Shown here: positions 1 through 5,379 of the stretch, one piece after another | Position numbering within the stretch: the first letter of the stretch is position 1 | Layout: every line of letters starts with the position of its first letter | NCBI GenBank assembly: GCA_905236365.1 | Contig: CAJOPP010000073.1 | Coordinates: 1-6,233, forward strand | Length of the DNA stretch: 6,233 nt | Reading direction: 5' to 3' | Source: an uncultured Lachnospiraceae bacterium | Lineage (GTDB): Bacteria > Bacillota > Clostridia > Lachnospirales > Lachnospiraceae | The notes under the pieces: generated by a model | Databases searched by the model: none | The model's input: only the letters and a program-made list of their open reading frames with translations | Told to the model about the DNA's origin: nothing | Position numbers and translations under genes: made by a program

Positions 1-73
1 ATTCGAACCCACGCGCCCTTGCGGACAAACGGTTTTCAAGACCGCCTCGTTATGACCACTTCGATACCTCTCC
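1..73 (-). tRNA. tRNA-Ser(UGA), 3' end cut by window edge
   Basis: Read on the minus strand, the gene begins with the acceptor strand GGAGAGG at 73-67. The anticodon arm is GCGGT-CTTGAAA-ACCGT, giving anticodon UGA, which reads UCN serine codons. A long variable arm follows (GTCC-GCAA-GGGC), the mark of a class II tRNA such as tRNA-Ser, and then the T arm GTGGG-TTCGAAT. The window ends inside the T loop, so the 3' T-stem strand, the 3' acceptor strand, the discriminator base and any encoded CCA lie outside it. A36 is followed by A37, which in such tRNAs normally receives an isopentenyl group, so it is not an expected target of the t6A enzymes encoded nearby. The identity is certain; only the 3' end is unseen. 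Confidence 0.96.
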
Positions 74-112
74 GTGTTTCTGACTTATTTTCCTCTGTCA
101 GCGACATTGACT

Positions 113-141
113 ATAATACCACTAACTTCACTCCATGTCAA
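113..141 (-). promoter_or_regulatory. promoter of tRNA-Ser, -35 box inside the end of ispD
   Basis: The minus strand carries TTGACA (141-136), a 17-base spacer and TATTAT (118-113). This is a perfect -35 box and a 5/6 match to the -10 box at ideal spacing. The predicted start near 105 gives a leader of about 30 bases before the mature tRNA 5' end at 73, which RNase P would remove. The -35 box lies within the last codons of ispD (Val-Asp-Met) and the spacer covers the ispD stop. No terminator separates ispD from the tRNA, so read-through transcripts are also possible. Confidence 0.8.
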
Positions 142-847
142 CAACTTTTTTTATTTTTTTTAAAAAAGTTTCTGCGACCACCAAATCCTCATGTGTTGTT
201 ATTTTTAAATTGTAATAGCTTCCCCATATTATCTTCGTTTTCTTTCCTAAATATCGTTCTATTATCATGGTATCATCTGTTATATCTCTATCGTCCGCCT
301 GTTCCATCTTGTAATACGCTTCCATAATATCACTATAACGAAAACTCTGTGGAGTCTGAACCTGCCACAAACAGTTGCGTGGCGGAGTTTCTATTCCAAA
401 TCCATTTTCATCCACTATTTTAATTGTATCTTTTGCAGGAATACCAACCGTACATGCACCTGAGTTTTCTACTTCTAAAATTGAATTTTCCACCATTTCT
501 TTTGTAATACAAGGTCTTGCCGCATCGTGAATTAATACATAATCTGTACCTCGTGCTGCATCTAATCCACTTTTTACCGACCAATACCGTTCTGAGCCAC
601 CTTGTACAATACATTTCACCTTCTGAAAACGATAACGTTCAACAATATTTTTTTTACAATAATCCATACCATCCTTTCCTGTAACCAGGACAATATCGTC
701 AACGGTACTTTCCTCAAAACATTTTAATGAATAATATAGTACCGGCTTTCCGCAAAGATCCAGATACTGTTTTGGAATTTCTGTTTGCATTCGGCTTCCT
801 TTTCCCCCAGCTAAAATAATCGCTGTTATCTTTCTCACAATTTTCAT
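128..847 (-). CDS. ispD: 2-C-methyl-D-erythritol 4-phosphate cytidylyltransferase
   Basis: This cytosolic enzyme joins CTP and methylerythritol 4-phosphate to make CDP-methylerythritol in the MEP (non-mevalonate) isoprenoid pathway. The 239-residue product has the full length of the family and all its signatures: the nucleotide-binding loop LAGGKGSRM (12-20) with PKQ (25-27), GGSERYWSVKSGL (83-95), HDAARP (107-112), GIPAKDTIK (135-143), LWQVQTPQSF (160-169), TDD (190-192) and NLKITTHEDL (213-222). The loop Lys/Arg residues and the late NLK lysine match the catalytic basic residues known in E. coli IspD. The ATG at 847 has AGGAAAGG directly before it, rather close. A GTG at 838 (codon 4) would have better spacing to AAAGGATG, so the start is uncertain by three codons. 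The gene has its own candidate promoter and is followed by tRNA-Ser. Its last codons are very A-rich. IspD is assigned rather than a related TarI/IspD-like cytidylyltransferase because of the complete IspD motif set; no tarJ lies beside it. Confidence 0.96.
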   Translation of the reverse strand: MKIVRKITAIILAGGKGSRMQTEIPKQYLDLCGKPVLYYSLKCFEESTVDDIVLVTGKDGMDYCKKNIVERYRFQKVKCIVQGGSERYWSVKSGLDAARGTDYVLIHDAARPCITKEMVENSILEVENSGACTVGIPAKDTIKIVDENGFGIETPPRNCLWQVQTPQSFRYSDIMEAYYKMEQADDRDITDDTMIIERYLGKKTKIIWGSYYNLKITTHEDLVVAETFLKKIKKVVDME

Positions 848-888
848 CCTTTCCTACGCCCTATCCCTAATGTCAACAACTCACAAAT

Positions 889-916
889 ATTCTATTCTTT
901 TTAGATATCCTATCAA
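889..916 (-). promoter_or_regulatory. candidate promoter of ispD
   Basis: On the minus strand TTGATA (916-911) and TAGAAT (894-889) are separated by 16 bases, each a 5/6 match to the vegetative consensus. The predicted start near 882 gives a leader of about 35 bases to the ispD ATG at 847. The -35 box overlaps one arm of an inverted repeat, ATCCTAT (907-913) with ATAGGAT (954-960). A separate short hairpin ATCTT-TTT-AAGAT lies at 934-946 inside it. The rest of the 848-1051 gap is AT-rich and holds no supported gene. Confidence 0.5.
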
Positions 917-1051
917 ACATCAACAGCACCCTTATCTTTTTAAGATTCAAGTTATAGGATACACAAAATAAATTTCACCATGTAAACCTACCGCACTAAA
1001 CTATTTTCAAAAAATTACAACTGAAAAAAATATACGTTAATTTTTTCTCGG

Positions 1052-2077
1052 TTATATTCTTTGACCAATTTTCAAATTTGGTACCGCATTCAAATCCAAT
1101 CCATGCCGAACCCCATTTTGATAAGCATAGTATCCTGCCACTCCTATCATTGCAGCATTATCTGTGCAAAAAATTGGTGACGGATGATAAAATTGGATTC
1201 CCTCTTCTTCACATGCTTTTTTCAAACTTTCCCTTAAAGACGAATTGGAAGCCACACCACCAGCAACCGCTAATTTACTCATTCCAAACGACTTTACTGC
1301 CTGTATCGCATGAGTAGTCAATACATCAATGACCGCATACTGAAAAGATGCAGCAACATCTGCTCTATTTACATCAATTTTCTTCATTTCACACTGATTC
1401 AGATAATTCAAGACAGAAGACTTTAATCCGCTAAAGCTAAAATCATATTCATTTCCATCCACCTTAGCTCTCGGAAACACAATTGCTTCTTTATTTCCTT
1501 CTTTAGCTAACTTATCAATTTTCGGACCACCCGGATATCCTAGTCCTATAGCTCGGGCCACCTTATCAAAAGCCTCACCCGCTGCGTCATCTCTGGTTTT
1601 CCCAACAATTTCAAATGCATCATAATCCAGTACTTTAACCAGATGGGTATGCCCACCGGATACAACTAAACACAAAAACGGTGGTTCCAAATCAGGATTT
1701 TCAATATAATTCGCCGCAATATGCCCCTCTATATGGTGAACTCCTACCAATGGTTTCCCAGACGCATACGCAATCGCTTTTGCCTCTGCGACCCCTACAA
1801 GAAGTGCTCCAACTAACCCTGGTCCATAAGTAACAGCAATTGCATCAATATCTGATAAATCCATTGCTGCCTCTTCTAACGCTTCTCTTATTACCTGATT
1901 GATTTTTTCAATATGTTTTCTAGACGCAATCTCAGGAACCACACCACCATATAGCTTATGTAATTCTATTTGAGAAAAAATAACATTAGCACATACTTCC
2001 CGACCATTTTTTATTATTGCTGCCGCTGTCTCATCACAAGAAGACTCAATTGCCAAAATATATATATCTTTTTTCAT
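1052..2077 (-). CDS. tsaD: tRNA N6-adenosine threonylcarbamoyltransferase TsaD
   Basis: TsaD (Kae1/YgjD family) is the catalytic subunit that moves the threonylcarbamoyl group from TC-AMP to A37 of tRNAs reading ANN codons, working with TsaB and TsaE. The 341-residue length is typical. Visible motifs are the ASKHA phosphate loop ESSCDET (11-17), YGGVVPEIASRKH (43-55), YGPGLVGALLVG (84-95), the metal-binding HHIEGH with H115 and H119, SGGHTHL (140-146), GEAFDKVAR (167-175), YPGGP (181-185), DFSFSGLK (212-219), GGVASN (273-278) and CTDNAAM, whose D306 is the third metal ligand. The ATG directly follows the upstream stop (TAAATG). Its ribosome site AAGGAG (2094-2089) sits 11 bases upstream inside the end of the previous gene, so translation is probably coupled. 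Unlike in many relatives, it is separated from tsaE-tsaB-rimI by four reading frames including rnz. Confidence 0.98.
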   Translation of the reverse strand: MKKDIYILAIESSCDETAAAIIKNGREVCANVIFSQIELHKLYGGVVPEIASRKHIEKINQVIREALEEAAMDLSDIDAIAVTYGPGLVGALLVGVAEAKAIAYASGKPLVGVHHIEGHIAANYIENPDLEPPFLCLVVSGGHTHLVKVLDYDAFEIVGKTRDDAAGEAFDKVARAIGLGYPGGPKIDKLAKEGNKEAIVFPRAKVDGNEYDFSFSGLKSSVLNYLNQCEMKKIDVNRADVAASFQYAVIDVLTTHAIQAVKSFGMSKLAVAGGVASNSSLRESLKKACEEEGIQFYHPSPIFCTDNAAMIGVAGYYAYQNGVRHGLDLNAVPNLKIGQRI

Positions 2078-2674
2078 TTAATCTGTATCTCCTTTATACT
2101 CTGTCGTCTGATTATTGACTGTCTGCCATCCAAGTATTTTCCATTTTCCATCTTTGTTCTTACGAAGAATATATTCCTCCTCAACTGACACAGAAGCCTT
2201 ATCCAACCGCATAGCAATATCAACCTTAATTTTGGCATAATCAATTCCATCTTCGGTATTATATTTTATTTGGCTTGCCTCCGCTAACGAATAACTGATA
2301 AATTTTTGATTTCTATCCTTATATAGCTGAATATCCTTCTCTAACGCCTGAAGCTGCTGTGCCTCCGAATTATATGCTAACAAATCGTCATCAAGCAATT
2401 GCCTGATCTGCTTGTTGATTGTAAAAAGTTCATCCTCCGTAAAGGAACCGTTATAGATACTTTTCAGATAACGACAATGAAGCTTTACTGTTTCCCGAAC
2501 CGTTTTCGGATAATCATTTTCAAAATTATAATTTAAGAGTTCCTCTGATTCCGTCATTTTTGAAACATCGCGATTGTTTTTTATATTATTGTTCAAATAG
2601 GTATAATATCCCAATCCAACTATTACAAGCAACAATACAACTGTTGTAAATCCTTTTGTTCCTGTTTTTTTCAT
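2078..2674 (-). CDS. membrane-anchored protein of unknown function
   Basis: I do not know the function. From the chosen start the product has 198 residues. A Lys-rich N-terminus (MKKTGTKG) is followed by one hydrophobic segment (about residues 9-24, VVLLLVIVGLGYY), giving a single membrane anchor with the rest probably outside the cell. A charged helical stretch follows, with YPKTVRETVKLHCRYLKSIYN and QIRQLLDDDLLAYN. The C-terminal third (EEEYILRKNKDGKWKILGW) has the strand pattern of NTF2-like folds. It resembles a Lachnospiraceae family I recall as DUF6715, which I cannot verify here. The ATG at 2674 is preferred because AAGGAGG (2689-2683) lies 8 bases before it. A GTG at 2680 would extend it by two codons but sits too close to that site. 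The stop directly abuts the tsaD ATG, so the two genes are probably cotranscribed and coupled. The leader contains strong hairpins. Confidence 0.85.
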   Translation of the reverse strand: MKKTGTKGFTTVVLLLVIVGLGYYTYLNNNIKNNRDVSKMTESEELLNYNFENDYPKTVRETVKLHCRYLKSIYNGSFTEDELFTINKQIRQLLDDDLLAYNSEAQQLQALEKDIQLYKDRNQKFISYSLAEASQIKYNTEDGIDYAKIKVDIAMRLDKASVSVEEEYILRKNKDGKWKILGWQTVNNQTTEYKGDTD

Positions 2675-2680
2675 AGGCAC

Positions 2681-2689
2681 TCCCTCCTT
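2681..2689 (-). promoter_or_regulatory. ribosome binding site deciding the start of the membrane protein
   Basis: AAGGAGGGA on the minus strand is a near-perfect Shine-Dalgarno sequence. It is 8 bases from the ATG at 2674 and only 2 bases from the in-frame GTG at 2680, so it points to the ATG. It begins 9 bases after the end of the hairpin at 2699-2727. Confidence 0.8.
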
Positions 2690-2698
2690 GATAATATC

Positions 2699-2727
2699 GT
2701 ATCTATTCAGCTATGCTTCATAGATAC
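2699..2727 (-). repeat. inverted repeat (hairpin A) in the leader of the membrane-protein gene
   Basis: GTATCTAT (2699-2706) and ATAGATAC (2720-2727) are a perfect 8-base inverted repeat around a 13-base centre. Inside the centre AGC-TAT-GCT can form three further pairs after a symmetric TC/TC internal loop. In the minus-strand transcript the hairpin would end just before the ribosome binding site. No T-run follows, so it is not an intrinsic terminator. The role is unknown. Confidence 0.75.
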
Positions 2728-2728
2728 G

Positions 2729-2769
2729 CGACAGGCATGGTGCTCGCACACATTCCGGTATGCCTGTCG
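2729..2769 (-). repeat. inverted repeat (hairpin B), GC-richer 10-base stem
   Basis: CGACAGGCAT (2729-2738) and ATGCCTGTCG (2760-2769) pair perfectly over 10 bases around a 21-base centre. The centre holds its own small palindrome GTGCTCGCAC (2740-2749). It lies one base from hairpin A and is richer in G and C than the surrounding gap. Neither strand has a T-run after the stem, so it is not a standard terminator. It could be a structured leader, a processing site or a copy of a dispersed palindromic repeat. No second copy occurs in this window. Confidence 0.8.
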
Positions 2770-2815
2770 TACCATAAAATATACACTTTCGTACGCATCT
2801 CGCAGTAAATATGAA

Positions 2816-2844
2816 ATGTTACCCGAACAATTACATAATATCAA
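2816..2844 (-). promoter_or_regulatory. weak candidate promoter for the membrane protein and tsaD
   Basis: On the minus strand TTGATA (2844-2839, 5/6) is followed after 17 bases by TAACAT (2821-2816, 4/6). Transcription from here would give a leader of about 135 bases that includes the hairpins at 2699-2795. The match is modest, and the genes could equally be read from the upstream rnz transcript. Confidence 0.3.
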
Positions 2845-2913
2845 ATATTTCAAAATAACCAGTAAAACAATGCTTCTATTCACCATTCATCATTTTCACA
2901 AATTACTTCGTTT

Positions 2914-3825
2914 TTAATTCTCTTCAAATAACAACGTTGCCGTCTGTCTGTCCTTTGCCACAATTGTCTTTGAAAAAATATCTTTTACTTTTTCTTCGTA
3001 ATCCTGTGGTCTGACAAGAGAAGGTGAATAGTGTGTCAACCACATTTCACGAACCTTTGCCTCTTTTGCAATCTCGGCAGCTTCATAGAAAGTCATATGT
3101 TTATACTCTTTCGCCTTTGTCAGTTTATCCGGCTCCGCATACATACCTTCACAAATAAAAAGATCCGAATCTTTGGCATTCTTTATTATTCCTTTTGTCG
3201 GTCTGGTATCTGTACAGTAGGTTAATTTTATTCCTTTTCTTTTTGGTCCTAATACCATTTCCGGGGAGAATATCTTACCGTCCTCTTCAATTACTTCTCC
3301 CTTTTGAAGTCTGTTCCAATAAGCCATAGGAATATCTAGTTCTTTTGCTTTTGTAACATCAAATTTACCAGCACGTTCCAATTCCATACTGTACCCATAA
3401 CATGTAATATTATGATTCACTTTAAATGCATTTATTTTTAAGCCATTAAAGACAAAACTCTCCTCTTCCTTTTCCAATTCAATAAACCGAATCGGAAAAG
3501 GAAGTTCCGGTGCAATCATTCTTAATGCATTTACAATTTTCTCCAAACGCTTGGGTCCAATCATTGTCACCGGTTCCGTCCGTTCCGCATTGCCCAACGT
3601 AAGCAATAATCCCGGCAGTCCACTAATATGATCTGCATGAAAATGGGTAAAACAAATAACATCAATCGGTTTTACCGTCCAGCCTTTTTGTTTAATAGCA
3701 ACCTGTGTTCCTTCTCCACAATCTACCAGTACATTCATTCCATTGTACCGTATCATCATCGAAGTCAACGCTCGATACGGCAACGGCATCATTCCGCCTG
3801 TTCCAAGTAAACAAACATCTATCAT
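2914..3825 (-). CDS. rnz: ribonuclease Z
   Basis: RNase Z is a zinc-dependent endonuclease of the metallo-beta-lactamase superfamily that cuts tRNA precursors just after the discriminator base, mainly those lacking an encoded CCA. The 303 residues match the length of the Bacillus subtilis enzyme (about 307). The LGTGGMMP start (7-14) is typical. VDCGEGTQ (34-41) is followed by the metal motif HFHADH with H61, H63, D65 and H66. H138 (VNHNITCYGY), D206 (CTDTR) and H265 (LTHYS) supply the remaining ligands. H243 (KHMT) corresponds to the conserved histidine of the B. subtilis HHST region. The segment around 150-195 fits the tRNA-gripping flexible arm. The ATG has GAGAGGGATTGG just before it and lies 25 bases after the zinc-ribbon gene. 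The complete tRNase Z metal set and the arm argue against another beta-lactamase-fold hydrolase. Confidence 0.96.
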   Translation of the reverse strand: MIDVCLLGTGGMMPLPYRALTSMMIRYNGMNVLVDCGEGTQVAIKQKGWTVKPIDVICFTHFHADHISGLPGLLLTLGNAERTEPVTMIGPKRLEKIVNALRMIAPELPFPIRFIELEKEEESFVFNGLKINAFKVNHNITCYGYSMELERAGKFDVTKAKELDIPMAYWNRLQKGEVIEEDGKIFSPEMVLGPKRKGIKLTYCTDTRPTKGIIKNAKDSDLFICEGMYAEPDKLTKAKEYKHMTFYEAAEIAKEAKVREMWLTHYSPSLVRPQDYEEKVKDIFSKTIVAKDRQTATLLFEEN

Positions 3826-3850
3826 CCAATCCCTCTCTTCCGAATTATCA

Positions 3851-4066
3851 CTAAATCCATTCCTTCACATCCTCAAAATGTGAAGGAATCACAAAATCTT
3901 TTTCTATGGTCTCTACACACTCTTCACATAGAATAAAGTCTTGAATCTTTCCATCCTTTTGGGAAAAATACCCCCATGTTTTACTGATGTGAATAAAGTC
4001 CTCGTATAAAATGTCCTTTTGAACTTTTAACATTTTTCCACATTTATTGCAATACATACCTGTCAT
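3851..4066 (-). CDS. small four-cysteine zinc-ribbon protein, function unknown
   Basis: The product has 71 residues with two cysteine pairs, C6-x-x-C9 (CNKC) and C47-x-x-C50 (CEEC), spaced as in zinc ribbons. Between them is a conserved-looking aromatic stretch, ISKTWGYFSQKDGKIQDF. No catalytic domain, signal peptide or membrane segment is visible, so it is probably a cytosolic protein that binds nucleic acid or protein. That is inference. The ATG at 4066 is chosen because GGAG (4077-4074) lies 7 bases upstream and because it overlaps the stop of the 36-codon frame as TGATG. An ATG at 4090 would add eight residues (MHNRWRIL) that overlap that frame and lack a good ribosome site, and one at 4057 would start at MYCNKCGK. 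The frame ends with three in-frame stops in a row, TAG-TGA-TAA. It lies between rimI and rnz in the same run of genes. The family is not one I can name. Confidence 0.78.
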   Translation of the reverse strand: MTGMYCNKCGKMLKVQKDILYEDFIHISKTWGYFSQKDGKIQDFILCEECVETIEKDFVIPSHFEDVKEWI

Positions 4067-4176
4067 CAGAATTCTCCATCTATTATGCATTTGATATACT
4101 TATCTTCATGGTATCCCAATTGTCCAACAAAATCCAGTGGTAATATATGTTCATTCTTTGCGGATAAAAAAGTCAA
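4066..4176 (-). CDS. candidate 36-residue protein from a TTG start, between rimI and the zinc-ribbon gene
   Basis: On the minus strand a TTG codon at 4176 overlaps the rimI stop as TTGA, the usual 4-base coupled junction with TTG in place of ATG. GGAG (4188-4185) lies 8 bases upstream. The frame stays open for 36 codons and ends in TGA at 4068-4066, which overlaps the next ATG as TGATG. The product includes FLSAKNEHILPLDFVGQ and then LGYHEDKYIKCIIDGEF: mixed polar and hydrophobic, soluble, with one cysteine and no membrane segment. The composition looks protein-like, but the rimI frame is also open here for much of the stretch, so openness alone is weak evidence. The exact fit at both junctions is the main argument. 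I do not recognise a family. It could instead be a remnant, or translated spacer that serves only coupling. Confidence 0.5.
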   Translation of the reverse strand: MTFLSAKNEHILPLDFVGQLGYHEDKYIKCIIDGEF

Positions 4177-4616
4177 AGCATTCGCTCCATTATAATCGCA
4201 TCTTCTGTCGGATTACTGTAATACCCTTTTCGTTCTCCTAACTTTGTAAACTGCCGATTCTGATATAACCGAATCGCAACTTCATTGCTCTTTCGGACTT
4301 CTAATAATAATCTAACAGCCTGCTTTCGGGATGCTTCTGCAATCACTTTATCTAAAAGCTGCATTCCAATCCCAGCTCCTCTATAAGAAGGATGTACTGC
4401 TATATTGAGCAGCTCTGCTTCATCTGCAATCACCATGATTCCTGCAAATCCAACAATAATCTGCTCCCTCCGGTGACGAGCAACAAAATATATGTTGTTA
4501 TCATATCGTAAAACATCCCGAATCCCTTGCAAGGACCAATGTTCCGGAATACTTTGTTCAGCAATTCCTGCAACCGCTTCACAATGCTCCATTTGTAAAG
4601 GAAGTAACTCTATCAT
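4173..4616 (-). CDS. rimI: N-terminal alanine acetyltransferase, RimI-like GNAT
   Basis: This single-domain GNAT acetyltransferase uses acetyl-CoA. In E. coli, RimI acetylates the N-terminal alanine of ribosomal protein S18, and in many bacteria the gene sits with tsaB and tsaD. From the chosen start there are 147 residues, normal for the family. Visible features are the MIELLPLQMEHCEAV start, LLNIAVHPSYRGAGIG (69-84) with the acetyl-CoA loop RGAGIG, and LLEVRKSNEVAIRLYQ (104-119). E106 and Y118 there match the catalytic Glu and Tyr of RimI. The C-terminal GYYSNPTEDAIIM is characteristic. ATG 4616 follows the tsaB stop by one base (TGA-T-ATG) and matches the usual family start. ATG 4628 would add MRDD, overlap tsaB, and have AAGG right against it. 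The true substrate in this organism is not shown by the sequence. Confidence 0.93.
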   Translation of the reverse strand: MIELLPLQMEHCEAVAGIAEQSIPEHWSLQGIRDVLRYDNNIYFVARHRREQIIVGFAGIMVIADEAELLNIAVHPSYRGAGIGMQLLDKVIAEASRKQAVRLLLEVRKSNEVAIRLYQNRQFTKLGERKGYYSNPTEDAIIMERML

Positions 4617-4617
4617 A

Positions 4618-5331
4618 TCATCCCGCATCCTTTTTCATCTTTTCCATGCGTTCCCTTTCTGCCTGAGACAACCGCAAATACTCCGGTTCAAAAGCATCTG
4701 CAGATGTATACTGCCCCAGTTTCCAATACTCCATAGCACGAACAGCTAACGCAGAAGCTCGCTGCTTGTTCACATGTGCCGGAGCATATGTATACGTCAC
4801 TGCCATCTTCTGCTCAATAATATCACGATAGACAGGTACTCCATCGCCCAAAAAAATGACCTGCTCACCAAATAGGTTCAATGCATCTATAATCTCCTCG
4901 ATACCAACCGCAAGCTGATCTTTTACAACCAAAAGTTCATCCTCCCGAAAACGATATATTCCGGTATAAACCTGATTGCGTCTAGCATCCATTAACGGAC
5001 ATACCAACGACTCTACACCATAAAGATTCATTGCTAATCCTTCTACCGTTGGAATCCCAATCACCGGTTTGTCCAACGCCAAGCCAAGCCCTTTTACAGT
5101 AGCCGAACCTATCCGTAATCCCGTAAACGACCCCGGACCTTTTGCTACCGCAATTGCATCGATTGCATTCAAATCCGTCTCTGTCATTTTTACAATCTCA
5201 TCTAACATTGGTAACAATGTCTGAGAATGTGTCTTCTTGTAATTCACTGTATACTCCGCAATTAAATTATCATCCTCTACAATCGCTATTGAAGCAACTA
5301 GTCCCGAACTGTCCACTGCCAAAATCTTCAT
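4618..5331 (-). CDS. tsaB: t6A complex dimerization subunit TsaB
   Basis: TsaB (YeaZ) is an inactive ASKHA-fold paralogue of TsaD that pairs with it and helps recruit TsaE in the bacterial t6A machinery. The 237 residues fit the family. The sequence shows the N-terminal MKILAVDSS, the hallmark VAKGPGSFTGLRIG (62-75), IGIPTVEGLA (91-100), MDARRNQVYTGIY (114-126) and the C-terminal FEPEYLRLSQAERER (214-228). The HxxxH metal motif of TsaD is absent, as expected for TsaB. It follows tsaE by 48 bases and runs into rimI. The ATG at 5331 has GAAGGG 8 bases upstream. A two-codon frame ATG-AAA-TGA (5336-5328) overlaps the start in another frame. Complete and intact, with no oddities in the protein. 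Confidence 0.97.
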   Translation of the reverse strand: MKILAVDSSGLVASIAIVEDDNLIAEYTVNYKKTHSQTLLPMLDEIVKMTETDLNAIDAIAVAKGPGSFTGLRIGSATVKGLGLALDKPVIGIPTVEGLAMNLYGVESLVCPLMDARRNQVYTGIYRFREDELLVVKDQLAVGIEEIIDALNLFGEQVIFLGDGVPVYRDIIEQKMAVTYTYAPAHVNKQRASALAVRAMEYWKLGQYTSADAFEPEYLRLSQAERERMEKMKKDAG

Positions 5332-5379
5332 TTCATAATCCCTTCTCTAATTCAGTTTCAGATTTACTCTCTTTCTACA

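Noticed and set aside
420..614. 64-codon minus-strand frame within ispD
   Set aside because: It lies wholly inside the well-supported ispD gene in another frame and resembles no known protein.
135..881. 12-base direct repeat AGTTGTTGACAT (minus strand) at 146-135 and 881-870, flanking ispD
   Set aside because: About one shared 12-mer pair is expected by chance in 6.2 kb, and more in AT-rich DNA. The copies do not extend and there is no other sign of insertion or duplication.
870..971. 33-codon plus-strand frame in the tsaD-ispD gap
   Set aside because: No ribosome binding site before its ATG and no recognisable sequence; it is antisense to the ispD promoter region.
966..983. Short minus-strand frame (MVKFILCIL) with a nearby AGG in the ispD upstream region, as a leader peptide
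   Set aside because: Only nine codons, lying upstream of the candidate ispD promoter and with no attenuator-like structure, so a leader role is unsupported.
1020..1051. AT-only stem (GAAAAAAT / ATTTTTTTC) just after tsaD as a terminator
   Set aside because: The stem is almost entirely A-T pairs and has no T-run after it on the minus strand, so it does not meet the form of an intrinsic terminator.
2729..2769. The strong 10-base hairpin as an intrinsic terminator of rnz
   Set aside because: Neither strand shows a T-run after the stem; the minus-strand sequence continues CGTATCTATG.
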